Part shown: piece by piece, positions 29,368 through 37,961 of the stretch
How positions within the stretch are numbered: the stretch's first letter is position 1
How the letters are laid out: each line of letters begins with the position of its first letter
From: Thiobacillus sp.
GTDB lineage: Bacteria > Pseudomonadota > Gammaproteobacteria > Burkholderiales > Thiobacillaceae
NCBI GenBank assembly: GCA_019459055.1
Contig: JAIBEI010000027.1
Span: 28,054 to 92,053 of the forward strand
DNA length: 64,000 nt
Reading direction: 5' to 3'
Notes under the pieces: model-generated
Databases searched by the model: none
What the model was told of the DNA's origin: nothing
Seen by the model: the letters and a program-made list of their open reading frames with translations, nothing else
Made by a program: the position numbers and the translations under genes

Positions 29368-30153
29368 ATGTCTCCGCTATTGCTGGTTACTTTATGTGTG
29401 AGTGCGCTGTATGGCTGGGTGGCCTGGCGCCTGCGGCGCACGCCGCCCGCCGCGTCGGTGCGCTGGCTGCTGCCGCTGGCCCTGCTGGCCCACGGCGCGC
29501 TGATCTATCAATCGATGCTGGGGCAGGGCGATATCCGGCTCGGCTTCGGCAATTCCCTGTCGACCATTCTATGGCTGACCGCGCTGGCCTACTGGCTGGC
29601 CAGCCAGGGTGCGCCGCTGGCGCGCCTGCAGTCGTGGGTCAGCGGGCTGGCGGCGGTCTCGGTACTGGTCATGGCGTTTTTCACCGCCAGCCATGCGATT
29701 CCCGACTCGCAGGCACTGGCGCTGCGCATGCACCTGGTCGTGTCTTTTCTCGCCTATGGCCTGCTGGCCGTAGCGGCCTTGCACGCGGTGCTGATGACCA
29801 TGCTGGAAAAACAGCTGCATCGCGGTGCGCTCATGCAGGACGGCGCACCGCCGCTGCTGACGCTGGAGGCGATGCTATTCAGGACCATCGGCGTCGGATT
29901 CGTGCTGCTGACCCTGGCGGTGTTCAGCGGCGTGTTTTTTTCGGAAGAGCTCTTCGGAACGCCTTTGCAGTTCTCCCATAAGATCGTGTTCGCCATTCTG
30001 TCCTGGCTGGTGTTCGGCGGCCTGCTGGTGGGGCGGCATTTCCGCGGCTGGCGCGGGCGCACGGCGCTGGTCTGGACGATCACGGGCTTCACTCTGCTGC
30101 TGCTGGCCTATCTGGGCACCCAGTTCGTGATGGAAGTGTTGCTTGGGCGCTGA
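29368..30153 (+). CDS. Cytochrome c assembly-type membrane protein (YpjD/CcsA-like)
   Basis: A 261-aa protein with about eight hydrophobic segments and histidines at membrane edges, as in the CcsA/HemX-like YpjD family (LRMHLVVSFLAYGLLAVAALHAV, FSHKIVFAILSWLVFGGLL). These proteins resemble haem-handling cytochrome c maturation factors, but the WWD signature of CcmC/CcsA is not visible, so a direct role in haem delivery is unproven. It is conserved next to ffh in many proteobacteria and here leads into the CorC-like gene. Confidence 0.85.
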   Translation: MSPLLLVTLCVSALYGWVAWRLRRTPPAASVRWLLPLALLAHGALIYQSMLGQGDIRLGFGNSLSTILWLTALAYWLASQGAPLARLQSWVSGLAAVSVLVMAFFTASHAIPDSQALALRMHLVVSFLAYGLLAVAALHAVLMTMLEKQLHRGALMQDGAPPLLTLEAMLFRTIGVGFVLLTLAVFSGVFFSEELFGTPLQFSHKIVFAILSWLVFGGLLVGRHFRGWRGRTALVWTITGFTLLLLAYLGTQFVMEVLLGR

Positions 30154-30190
30154 GTCGTCCGCCCGCTGGCACTCTTTTCAGGAATAGTCC

Positions 30191-31489
30191 TTGGAAGCCT
30201 TATCTATCGGTACCCTGTTTGGCCTGCTCGCAGGCCTGCTGTTTTTGTCGGCCTGCTTTTCCGCATCCGAAACCGCCATGATGGCGATCAACCGCTATCG
30301 GCTGCGTCATGCTGCGGAAACCGGCCAGCGCGGCGCGATACTGACCCTATCGCTGCTGAACCGGACCGACAAGCTGCTGGGCGTGATTCTGCTCGGTAAC
30401 AATCTGGTGAATATCGCTGCCGCGACGCTGGCGACGATCATTTCGATCCGCCTGTTCGGCGACTCCGATCTTGCGCTGTCGCTGGCGACGCTGCTGCTGA
30501 CCTTTCTGATCCTGGTGTTCAGCGAAGTCACGCCCAAGGTGCTTGGTGCGTCCCATCCAGAACGCATTGCCTATCCGGCCGCGTATGTGCTGGTGCCGAT
30601 GCTCAAGCTGACGTATCCGGTGGTCTGGTTTGTCAATCTGTTCGTGCAGGGGATCTTGAGGCTGTTGCGGATCAAGCCGCCCGAGCCGGGGCACGGCAAT
30701 CGCCTCGGTCTGGAGGAGCTGCGGACCATCGTGCTGGAATCGTCCGGGTTGTTGCCGCGCGAACACCACAGAATTTTGGTGAATCTTCTGGAACTGGAGG
30801 ACATCACCGTCGATGACGTCATGACGCCGCGCAGCCAGATCGAGGCAATCGATATCGAGGACGACCCCGAGCGGCTGCGCCAGCAGATTTCCACCAGCCA
30901 CCATACCCGGCTGGTGGTGCATGCGGGATCAAGCGACAACCTGCTCGGCGTGCTGCATGTGCGGCGGGTGCTGCATGCACTAGCCGGCGAGGAGCTGGAC
31001 CCGGAGACCTTGAAGGGCAATCTTGAGCAACCCTATTTCGTCCCCGCGGGAACGCCACTGTTCACCCAGCTGCGCAACTTTCAGAACAGCCGCCGCCGGC
31101 TCGCGCTGGTGGTCGATGAATACGGTGAGTTGCAGGGACTGGTGACGCTGGAAGACCTGCTGGAGGAAATGGTCGGCGAGTTCACCACCCAGGCGCCGTC
31201 GGACACGGGTTTCCTGCGGCGTGAAGCGGATGGCAGCTGGCTGGCCGAGGGTTCTGTTCTGCTGCGTCATCTGAACCGCAAGCTGGGCTTGTCGTTGCCG
31301 CTGGACGGCCCGAAGACGCTGAACGGCCTGCTGCTGGAACATTTCGAGGACATTCCCGAGGCGGGGGTGAGCATCAAACTGGGCGACGTGCCGGTGGAAA
31401 TCGTGCAGACACAGGATCGGGCAGTGAAGATGGCGCGCATCTATCCGCCGGCATCGGATGGCGTCTCGTCCGGAAACGCCTCAATTTAG
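30191..31489 (+). CDS. CNNM/CorC-family transporter with CBS domains
   Basis: A 432-aa protein starting at TTG 30191, with AGGA upstream. It has a DUF21 (CNNM) transmembrane domain at about residues 5-180 (LFLSACFSASETAMMAINRYRLRH), a CBS-domain pair at about 205-330 (DDVMTPRSQIEAIDI, GLVTLEDLLEEMVGEF), and a C-terminal CorC/HlyC ion-binding domain. Members help magnesium or cobalt efflux and are often mislabelled as haemolysins. It follows the YpjD-like gene by 37 bp. Confidence 0.93.
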   Translation: MEALSIGTLFGLLAGLLFLSACFSASETAMMAINRYRLRHAAETGQRGAILTLSLLNRTDKLLGVILLGNNLVNIAAATLATIISIRLFGDSDLALSLATLLLTFLILVFSEVTPKVLGASHPERIAYPAAYVLVPMLKLTYPVVWFVNLFVQGILRLLRIKPPEPGHGNRLGLEELRTIVLESSGLLPREHHRILVNLLELEDITVDDVMTPRSQIEAIDIEDDPERLRQQISTSHHTRLVVHAGSSDNLLGVLHVRRVLHALAGEELDPETLKGNLEQPYFVPAGTPLFTQLRNFQNSRRRLALVVDEYGELQGLVTLEDLLEEMVGEFTTQAPSDTGFLRREADGSWLAEGSVLLRHLNRKLGLSLPLDGPKTLNGLLLEHFEDIPEAGVSIKLGDVPVEIVQTQDRAVKMARIYPPASDGVSSGNASI

Positions 31490-31582
31490 GCGAAAGATCG
31501 CCGTTAAGTCCTGTGATCGCCCATTCGCCGCCTTTCGGCGAGTGAGAAAAAACCTGATGCTGGACTTGTCTGGAACCGAGTA

Positions 31583-33301
31583 ATGGCTGCTGTGACAAAC
31601 ACCAACAATTTAACCGGATTGGCACGCGCCATGGTCAACCATGGCTGGCTGTCCGAGGACGATGCCGAGGGCGTATGGAAGCGCGCCAGCCAGTCGGGCG
31701 AATCGTTCGTGACCGAGCTGATCAAGGGAAAGCGTTTCAAGGCCGACCAGGTCGCCGAATTCGCGGCCATCTCGTTTGGCTACCCCTTCCTCGACCTGAA
31801 TGCCATGGATGCCGAGAACCTGCCGCAGGGGGTTCTCGATCCGAAGCTGGTGCAAAAGCGGCGCGTGATTGCCCTGTATCAGCGGGGCAACAAGCTGTAT
31901 GTGGCGACCTCCGACCCGACTCATCTGCAGGCGCTGGACGAAGTGAAGTTCCAGACCGGGCAGGCGGTGGAACCGGTGGTGGTGGAGGACGACAAGCTCG
32001 GCAAGCTGATCCAGAAAGCGGGTGAGGCAGACGACAACACGATGGCGGTGTTGAATGCCGAGGATCTCAATCTGGATTTCGCCGACGAGGAAAGCGCCGC
32101 CGCTGCCCAGCAGGATACCGGCGGCATCGAAATCGACGATGCGCCGGTGGTGCGCTATCTGCAGAAAATCATGCTCGACGCCATCAATCAGGGTGCATCC
32201 GACATCCATTTCGAGCCGTACGAGAAGTATTACCGCATCCGCTACCGCCGTGACGGCATCCTGTCCGAAGTGGCGCAGCCGCCGATGGCGATCAAGGACA
32301 AAGTGGCCTCGCGCATCAAGGTGCTGTCGCGGCTGGATATCTCGGAGAAGCGCGTGCCGCAGGACGGTCGCATGAAGATGGTGCTGTCGAAGAACCGCGC
32401 CATCGATTTCCGGGTCAGCACTTTGCCCACGCTGTATGGCGAAAAGATCGTCATGCGGATTCTCGACCCAGCCAGCGCGCAGCTGGGGATCGAGGCGCTG
32501 GGCTACGAGCCGTGGCAGAAGGAACTGCTGCTGAACGCGGTGCAGCGTCCCTACGGCATGGTGCTGGTGACCGGCCCGACCGGTTCCGGCAAGACCGTGT
32601 CGCTCTACACCTGCTTGAACATCCTAAACAAGCCCGACGTCAACATCTCGACGGCGGAAGACCCGGCGGAAATCCAGTTGCCCGGCATCAACCAGGTCAA
32701 CGTCAACGACAAGGCCGGACTGACCTTTTCGGCGGCGCTGAAATCCTTCCTGCGGCAGGATCCCGATGTCATCATGGTCGGCGAGATCCGCGACCTGGAA
32801 ACCGCCGACATCGCCATCAAGGCCGCACAGACCGGCCACATGGTGATGTCCACCCTGCACACCAATGACGCGCCCGGCACGTTGACCCGCCTGCTGAACA
32901 TGGGCGTGGCGCCGTTCAACGTCGCCTCCTCGGTGATTCTGATCACCGCGCAGCGGCTGGCGCGCCGCTTATGTTCCTGCAAGCAGCCGACTGACATTCC
33001 GCAGGAAGCCCTGCTGGCGGCCGGATTTACCGAGGACCAGTTGGACGGGACCTGGCAGCCCTATAAACCGGTGGGCTGCGACATCTGCGGCGGCACCGGC
33101 TACAAGGGGCGGGTAGGTATTTACCAGGTGATGCCGATCACCGACGCCATGACGCGCATCATCATCAAGGGCGGCAACGAATCCGATATTGGCGACCAGG
33201 CGCGGCGCGAAGGCGTACGCGATCTCCGTCAAGCAGGCTTGTTGAAAGTAAAAGCAGGTCTCACCTCGCTGGAAGAGGTCGAGGCCGTTACCAACATCTA
33301 A
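31583..33301 (+). CDS. pilB: Type IV pilus assembly ATPase PilB
   Basis: A 572-aa secretion ATPase that powers pilus extension. The N-terminal T2SSE domain (about residues 40-150) precedes the RecA-like core, with Walker A GPTGSGKT, the Asp box, Walker B FLRQDPDVIMVGEIRD and a His box. A zinc-binding tetracysteine (CSCKQ and CDICGGTG) marks PilB/GspE proteins. With pilC and pilD following directly, this is the pilus rather than the type II secretion version. Confidence 0.96.
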   Translation: MAAVTNTNNLTGLARAMVNHGWLSEDDAEGVWKRASQSGESFVTELIKGKRFKADQVAEFAAISFGYPFLDLNAMDAENLPQGVLDPKLVQKRRVIALYQRGNKLYVATSDPTHLQALDEVKFQTGQAVEPVVVEDDKLGKLIQKAGEADDNTMAVLNAEDLNLDFADEESAAAAQQDTGGIEIDDAPVVRYLQKIMLDAINQGASDIHFEPYEKYYRIRYRRDGILSEVAQPPMAIKDKVASRIKVLSRLDISEKRVPQDGRMKMVLSKNRAIDFRVSTLPTLYGEKIVMRILDPASAQLGIEALGYEPWQKELLLNAVQRPYGMVLVTGPTGSGKTVSLYTCLNILNKPDVNISTAEDPAEIQLPGINQVNVNDKAGLTFSAALKSFLRQDPDVIMVGEIRDLETADIAIKAAQTGHMVMSTLHTNDAPGTLTRLLNMGVAPFNVASSVILITAQRLARRLCSCKQPTDIPQEALLAAGFTEDQLDGTWQPYKPVGCDICGGTGYKGRVGIYQVMPITDAMTRIIIKGGNESDIGDQARREGVRDLRQAGLLKVKAGLTSLEEVEAVTNI

Positions 33302-33320
33302 GGTCTAAGGAATTTTCTGT

Positions 33321-34541
33321 ATGGCTACAGCGGCAAAGGCAGTCAAGGACGCCACCTTCCTGTGGGAAGGCATGGACAAGCGCGGGAAGAAGGTCAAAGG
33401 CCAGGTGATGGCCGGCGGCGAAGCCGTGGTCAACTCCATGCTGCGCAAGCAGGGCGTCACCGTCACCAAGGTCAAGAAACAGAGCACGCTGTTTTCGAGC
33501 GGCAAGCGCATCACCGACAAGGATGTCACCCTGTTCACCCGCCAGCTGGCGACCATGATGAAGGCCGGGGTGCCGCTGCTGCAATCATTCGAAATCGTGG
33601 CGCGCGGGCATTCCAACCCGTCGATGCAGCGGCTGCTGCTGGAAATCAAGGCAGACATCGAGAAGGGCAGCAGCCTTACCCAGGCGTTCGGGCGCCATCC
33701 GCTGTATTTTGACGCGCTGTTCTGCAACCTGGTGGGCGCGGGCGAATCGGCCGGTATTCTGGATGGCGTGCTCGAACGCCTGGCGATCTACAAGGAAAAA
33801 ATCCTCGGGATCAAGAGCAAGATCAAATCGGCGCTGTTCTACCCGGTTTCCATCATTGTGGTGGCGTTCGTCATCACCGCCATCATCATGATTTTCGTCA
33901 TTCCGGCGTTCAAGGACCTGTTCAGCAGCTTTGGCGCGGATCTGCCGACGCCGACCCTGGTGGTGATGGCGATATCGGACTTCTTCGTCGAATGGTGGTG
34001 GGCAATTTTCGGTGTCATCGGCGGCGGCATCTATGCCTTGCTGCAAGCCTGGAAGCGCTCACGCAAGGTGCAGATGTTCATGGATCGCGTCATGCTCAAG
34101 CTGCCGATTTTCGGCGCGGTGATCGAAAAAGCCACCATCGCGCGCTGGACGCGCACGCTGTCCACCATGTTCGCCGCCGGGGTGCCGCTGGTCGAAGCGC
34201 TGGAATCGGTGGGCGGGGCGTCGGGCAACCAGGTGTTCGTCGAGGCCACCCAAAAAATCCGCGGCGAAGTCTCGACCGGCACGGCGCTGACGCAGGCGAT
34301 GCAGAACTCCGGACGCTTTCCCAACATGGTGCTGCAGATGGCCGCCATCGGCGAGGAATCCGGTGCGCTCGACTCCATGCTGGGCAAGGTGGCCGACTTC
34401 TACGAGGCCGAGGTGGATGACGCCGTGGCGGCCCTGTCCAGCCTGATGGAACCGATCATCATGGTGGTGCTGGGCACGCTCATCGGCGGCATGGTCGTCG
34501 CCATGTACCTGCCGATCTTCAAGATGGGATCGGTCGTCTAA
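33321..34541 (+). CDS. pilC: Type IV pilus inner-membrane platform protein PilC
   Basis: A 406-aa platform protein with two T2SSF domains (LFTRQLATMMKAGVPLLQSFEI and WTRTLSTMFAAGVPLVEALESV) and three membrane segments at about residues 170-195, 215-240 and the C-terminal end. It organises the assembly machine above PilB. Its TAA stop shares a base with the pilD ATG. Confidence 0.96.
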   Translation: MATAAKAVKDATFLWEGMDKRGKKVKGQVMAGGEAVVNSMLRKQGVTVTKVKKQSTLFSSGKRITDKDVTLFTRQLATMMKAGVPLLQSFEIVARGHSNPSMQRLLLEIKADIEKGSSLTQAFGRHPLYFDALFCNLVGAGESAGILDGVLERLAIYKEKILGIKSKIKSALFYPVSIIVVAFVITAIIMIFVIPAFKDLFSSFGADLPTPTLVVMAISDFFVEWWWAIFGVIGGGIYALLQAWKRSRKVQMFMDRVMLKLPIFGAVIEKATIARWTRTLSTMFAAGVPLVEALESVGGASGNQVFVEATQKIRGEVSTGTALTQAMQNSGRFPNMVLQMAAIGEESGALDSMLGKVADFYEAEVDDAVAALSSLMEPIIMVVLGTLIGGMVVAMYLPIFKMGSVV

Positions 34542-35392
34542 TGGAACTGCTGCACGCCGAACCAGCCCTGTTCACCGGGCTGGTTTTTTTATTCAGCCTG
34601 CTGGTCGGCAGCTTTCTCAACGTCGTCATCCATCGCCTGCCCAAAATGATGGAGGCGGAATGGCAGGCGCAGTGCGCCGAACTGCGCGGCGAAACGCCTG
34701 CTGAATCCACGCCGTACAACCTCGCCGTGCCGCGTTCGGCCTGTCCGCAGTGCGGGCATCGGATCACCGCGCTGGAAAACTTCCCGCTGCTGTCGTGGCT
34801 GTGGCTGCGCGGGCGCTGTTCCGCGTGCAGCGCGCCGATCGGCGCGCGCTACCCCCTGGTCGAATTGCTCACCGCACTGCTGTCGGCGGCGGTGGCCTGG
34901 AAGTGGGGCGTGAGCGTGCAAACGCTGGGCGCGCTGCTCTTGGTGTGGACGCTGGTCGCTTTGGCATTCATCGACCTCGACACCACCCTGCTGCCCGACA
35001 GCCTCACCCTGCCGCTGCTGTGGCTGGGGCTGCTGTTCAACCTGGGCGGGCATTTCGCCAGCCTGCCGGATGCGGTCATCGGCGCCATGGCCGGCTACGG
35101 GGTGCTGTGGTCGGTGTACTGGCTGTTCAAGCTGGTCACCGGCAAAGACGGCATGGGTTACGGCGACTTCAAGCTGCTGGCGGCCATCGGCGCCTGGCTC
35201 GGCTGGCAGATACTGCCCGTCACCCTGTTGCTGTCGTCGGTGGTCGGCGCGGCAGTCGGGATCGCGATGATCGTGCTGGTGAAGCACGACCGGCGCATGC
35301 CGATTCCCTTCGGCCCTTATCTGGCCGGCGGCGGGCTGGTGGCGCTGTTCTTCGGCGCCGACCTGACGCAGGCCTATCTCGCACAATTCTGA
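34541..35392 (+). CDS. pilD: Prepilin peptidase / N-methyltransferase PilD
   Basis: A 283-aa polytopic enzyme that cuts the prepilin leader and methylates the new N terminus. The zinc-type tetracysteine is in ACPQCGH and CSACSAP. The two catalytic Asp residues are in ALAFIDLDTTLLPD and GKDGMGYGDFKLLAAIGAW. Its TGA shares one base with the coaE ATG. Confidence 0.96.
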   Translation: MELLHAEPALFTGLVFLFSLLVGSFLNVVIHRLPKMMEAEWQAQCAELRGETPAESTPYNLAVPRSACPQCGHRITALENFPLLSWLWLRGRCSACSAPIGARYPLVELLTALLSAAVAWKWGVSVQTLGALLLVWTLVALAFIDLDTTLLPDSLTLPLLWLGLLFNLGGHFASLPDAVIGAMAGYGVLWSVYWLFKLVTGKDGMGYGDFKLLAAIGAWLGWQILPVTLLLSSVVGAAVGIAMIVLVKHDRRMPIPFGPYLAGGGLVALFFGADLTQAYLAQF

Positions 35393-36222
35393 TGTTCACG
35401 GTCGGCCTCACCGGCGGCATCGGTTCGGGCAAGTCGACCGTCGCCGATTGCTTTGCCGCGCTGGGCGTGCCGGTGATCGATACCGATGTCATTGCACGCG
35501 ACCTCACCGCACCCGCAAGGGGTACGCCGCCAGACGCTCGCCCTGCGGGCGGTGCGTGGTTGTTGCCGACTTGTCGGCTTTACAACCACGGCCTGCCCCT
35601 TGCGGGTGGTCTTGGCGCAGCCCCCGGCGGGGCGGTACTGGAGGAGATCCGCGCGGTGTTCGGCGAAGCGGTGATGCAGGCCGACGGCACACTGGACCGC
35701 GCCGCCCTGCGCCGCCGCGTATTTTCCGACAGCGCCGCGCGGCGCCAGCTCGAAGCCATCCTGCACCCGCGTATCCGGCAGGTGGTGGGGGATAGGCTCG
35801 CCATGTTGACCGCGCCCTATGCGCTCGTCGTGATTCCCCTGCTGGTGCAGCGCCAAGACCACCCGCAAGGGGCAGGCCGTGGTTGTAAAGCCGACAAGTC
35901 GGCAACAACCACGCACCGCCCGAAGGGCGAGCGTCTGGCGGCGTACCCCTCGCGGGTGGAAACCGGCGGCTATCGGGATATGCTGAACCGCGTGCTGGTG
36001 GTCGATTGCCCGGAAGATGTGCAGATCGCGCGGGTCATGGCGCGCAGCGGACTCGAACAGGACGAAATACAAGCCATTCTCGCGGCACAGGCCGGGCGCG
36101 CCGAACGCCTGGCGGTGGCGGACGATATCATCGTCAATACCGCAACGCCGGAGGCGTTGCGTGCCGAGGTGGCCGCGCTGCACCAGCGTTATCTGGCGCT
36201 TGCCGCCGCGCCGCCGCCTTGA
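35392..36222 (+). CDS. coaE: Dephospho-CoA kinase CoaE carrying two in-frame palindromic-element insertions
   Basis: The last enzyme of CoA synthesis, phosphorylating dephospho-CoA. The P-loop [10 protein letters not shown] (residues 7-16) and [13 protein letters not shown] are intact, and the C-terminal half has [19 protein letters not shown]. The protein is 276 aa, whereas CoaE is normally about 200. The excess is two segments, at about residues 41-77 and 153-189, encoded by two inverted copies of the same 109-bp element. Each adds 111 bp, keeping the frame. Without them the sequence joins up as a normal CoaE of about 202 aa ([12 protein letters not shown] and [13 protein letters not shown]). 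The gene is open throughout and CoaE is usually essential, so it is probably functional. The first insert follows the region just after the substrate-binding DLTAP. Confidence 0.93.
   Translation: MFTVGLTGGIGSGKSTVADCFAALGVPVIDTDVIARDLTAPARGTPPDARPAGGAWLLPTCRLYNHGLPLAGGLGAAPGGAVLEEIRAVFGEAVMQADGTLDRAALRRRVFSDSAARRQLEAILHPRIRQVVGDRLAMLTAPYALVVIPLLVQRQDHPQGAGRGCKADKSATTTHRPKGERLAAYPSRVETGGYRDMLNRVLVVDCPEDVQIARVMARSGLEQDEIQAILAAQAGRAERLAVADDIIVNTATPEALRAEVAALHQRYLALAAAPPP
35510..35618 (+). repeat. Palindromic coding element, copy A, inside coaE
   Basis: A 109-bp element identical at 107 of 109 positions to the reverse complement of copy B (35850-35958). It has 13-bp inverted ends, CACCCGCAAGGGG and CCCCTTGCGGGTG, and internal hairpins (CGCCC-TGC-GGGCG; GCCGA-CTTG-TCGGC nested in GGTTGT/ACAACC). 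It is read in frame as part of CoaE, giving a Pro/Gly/Arg-rich segment that includes [16 protein letters not shown]. Confidence 0.95.
35850..35958 (-). repeat. Palindromic coding element, copy B, inside coaE
   Basis: The second copy, inverted relative to copy A and 231 bp downstream of it. It is read from the opposite strand of the element, again in frame, giving a Lys/Arg/Thr-rich segment that includes [18 protein letters not shown] occurs on both sides of the insertion (35844-35847 and 35955-35958), but it may be part of the element's own end rather than a target duplication. Only two substitutions separate the copies, so they are recent or kept alike by gene conversion. Confidence 0.95.
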
Positions 36223-36274
36223 TTTTCCATCTCAATCAGCGACAATCGACTCATCCGAACCAACGCGGCGCGGC

Positions 36275-37030
36275 GTGATCCACTACGAATATCCCCTGAG
36301 CGAACGCATCCGCACTCTGCTGCGGCTGGAGAGTCTGTTCGAACGCTTCGATGCCTATGCCGCATCGCCCGATCCGCATGCGCATCATGCGGCCTTGCTG
36401 ACCTTGTTCGAAATGGCGGAAGTGGCGGCGCGCGCCGACCTCAAGTCCGATCTGCTGCAGGAACTGGACCGGCAAAAAGCCGTATTGACGGTGTTGCGTG
36501 GCAATCCGCATGTGCAGGGCACAACGCTGGAAAGGGTGCTGGCGGCGATCGAGTCGGCGCATCACGGCATCTATCAGCTGCCTGGAAAAGTCGGCCAGCA
36601 CCTGCGCGAAGACGACTGGCTGATGGCCATCAAGCAGCGCGCGGCCATCCCGGGCGGGATGTGCGAGTTCGACCTGCCGTCCTACCATTACTGGCAGCAC
36701 CAACCGGCCGAACAACGCATCCAGAAGCTGCAGTGCTGGCTGGCGCCATTTTCGTCCATTCGTGCCGCGGTCGACATCGTTCTGGGCTTGCTGCGCGACA
36801 GCGGCCAGCCCGAAATCCAGCATGTGGACAATGGCCACTATCAGCGCATGCTCGAAGCGCGCAATCCTCAGCTGATACGCGTCGCCCTGGGCGACAATCT
36901 GCCGTGCGTGCCGGAGATATCCGCCAACAAGTACATGCTCAACATCCGCTTCGTGCCGGCGGGATCCGGGCAGCTGCGCGCCTGCACTGCCGGGCCGATC
37001 GACTTTGACCTGACCTTCTGTACCCTGTGA
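36275..37030 (+). CDS. zapD: Cell division protein ZapD
   Basis: A 251-aa FtsZ-crosslinking protein. GTG 36275 gives the canonical start (M)[18 protein letters not shown]; no ATG fits. The helical domain with [18 protein letters not shown] and the C-terminal beta domain with [21 protein letters not shown] match the family, and length is normal. It lies between coaE and yacG, a standard grouping, and its stop overlaps yacG's GTG (GTGA). Confidence 0.95.
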   Translation: MIHYEYPLSERIRTLLRLESLFERFDAYAASPDPHAHHAALLTLFEMAEVAARADLKSDLLQELDRQKAVLTVLRGNPHVQGTTLERVLAAIESAHHGIYQLPGKVGQHLREDDWLMAIKQRAAIPGGMCEFDLPSYHYWQHQPAEQRIQKLQCWLAPFSSIRAAVDIVLGLLRDSGQPEIQHVDNGHYQRMLEARNPQLIRVALGDNLPCVPEISANKYMLNIRFVPAGSGQLRACTAGPIDFDLTFCTL

Positions 37031-37224
37031 AGCCCGCTGCCAAACTACCCGTTGTTAGCTGCCCGACATGTGGAGCGGCCGTGAAATGGACAGCGGAGAA
37101 TCGCTGGAAGCCGTTTTGCAGCGAGCGCTGCAAAATGATCGACCTGGGACAGTGGGCGGCCGAGAAATATCGGGTTCCCGCCGAAGAGCAGGAACCCGAG
37201 GACGACCCCGCGCAAGCCCAGTAA
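37027..37224 (+). CDS. yacG: DNA gyrase inhibitor YacG (zinc-binding)
   Basis: A 65-aa protein with a four-cysteine zinc site, CPTCG followed by FCSERCK, then [14 protein letters not shown] and an acidic tail, all typical of YacG. YacG binds GyrB and can inhibit gyrase. It starts at GTG 37027, overlapping the zapD stop, and ends one base from the convergent rpiA stop. Confidence 0.94.
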   Translation: MKPAAKLPVVSCPTCGAAVKWTAENRWKPFCSERCKMIDLGQWAAEKYRVPAEEQEPEDDPAQAQ

Positions 37225-37881
37225 TTACTTCTTGTAGGTCTTGACGCCGGATGCCGTGCCGAGCAGCAGCACGTCCGCACCGCGCCGCGCGAACAGGCCG
37301 TTGGTGACCACGCCGACGATGAGATTGATCGCGGTTTCCAGCGACACCGGATCGACGATCGAGAGGCCATGGACGTCGAGAATGAGGTTGCCGTTGTCGG
37401 TGGTGAAGCCCTCCCGCAATCTGGGCTGGCCGCCGAGTTTCACCAGTTCGCGTGCGACATACGAGCGTGCCATCGGGATCACTTCGACCGGCAGCGGAAA
37501 CGTGCCCAGCACGCCGACCAGCTTGCTCTCGTCGGCAATACAGATGAACTGCTTGCTGCACGCCGCCACGATCTTTTCCCGCGTCAGCGCGCCGCCGCCG
37601 CCCTTGATCATGGCGAAGTGCTCGGTGATTTCGTCGGCGCCGTCGACGTAGATTTCGAGTTCGCCCACGCTGTTGAGGTCCAGCACCTGGATGCCGTGGC
37701 TTTTGAGGCGGTCGGCGGTCGCCTCCGAACTGGCCACGGCGCCGTCGATGCGGCCCTTCACTGCGGCCAGCGCGTCGATGAAATGGTTGGCGGTCGAGCC
37801 GGTGCCTACCCCGATGATGCCGCCCTTGGCATAATCCACCGCGGCGCGTGCCACGGCTTGCTTCATTTCGTCCTGATTCAT
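37225..37881 (-). CDS. rpiA: Ribose-5-phosphate isomerase A
   Basis: A 218-aa enzyme interconverting ribose-5-P and ribulose-5-P in the pentose phosphate pathway. It has [15 protein letters not shown] near the N terminus, the catalytic DGADEI and [14 protein letters not shown] motifs, and [18 protein letters not shown] sequence (read as [15 protein letters not shown]). Length matches. It diverges from ilvA with 80 bp between the starts. Confidence 0.96.
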   Translation of the reverse strand: MNQDEMKQAVARAAVDYAKGGIIGVGTGSTANHFIDALAAVKGRIDGAVASSEATADRLKSHGIQVLDLNSVGELEIYVDGADEITEHFAMIKGGGGALTREKIVAACSKQFICIADESKLVGVLGTFPLPVEVIPMARSYVARELVKLGGQPRLREGFTTDNGNLILDVHGLSIVDPVSLETAINLIVGVVTNGLFARRGADVLLLGTASGVKTYKK

Positions 37882-37961
37882 GATGTTTTCGTCGATTGGG
37901 TTGCAGCCGGCTAAGATAGCGGCATCGCCCCATTTTTACAAACCTCGCACCCTCTGCCGCC

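Noticed and set aside
31490..31582. A sigma-54 promoter before pilB
   Set aside because: No GG/GC -24/-12 pair with correct spacing could be found.
35619..35849. An invertible segment acting as an on/off switch for coaE
   Set aside because: The inverted state would destroy an enzyme that is normally essential. Inversion may occur, but a regulated switch is unlikely and nothing like a recombinase gene is close.
35504..35908. A minus-strand 134-aa frame inside coaE beginning [11 protein letters not shown]
   Set aside because: It arises because the two elements are inverted copies, so the same peptide appears on both strands. It has no independent support.
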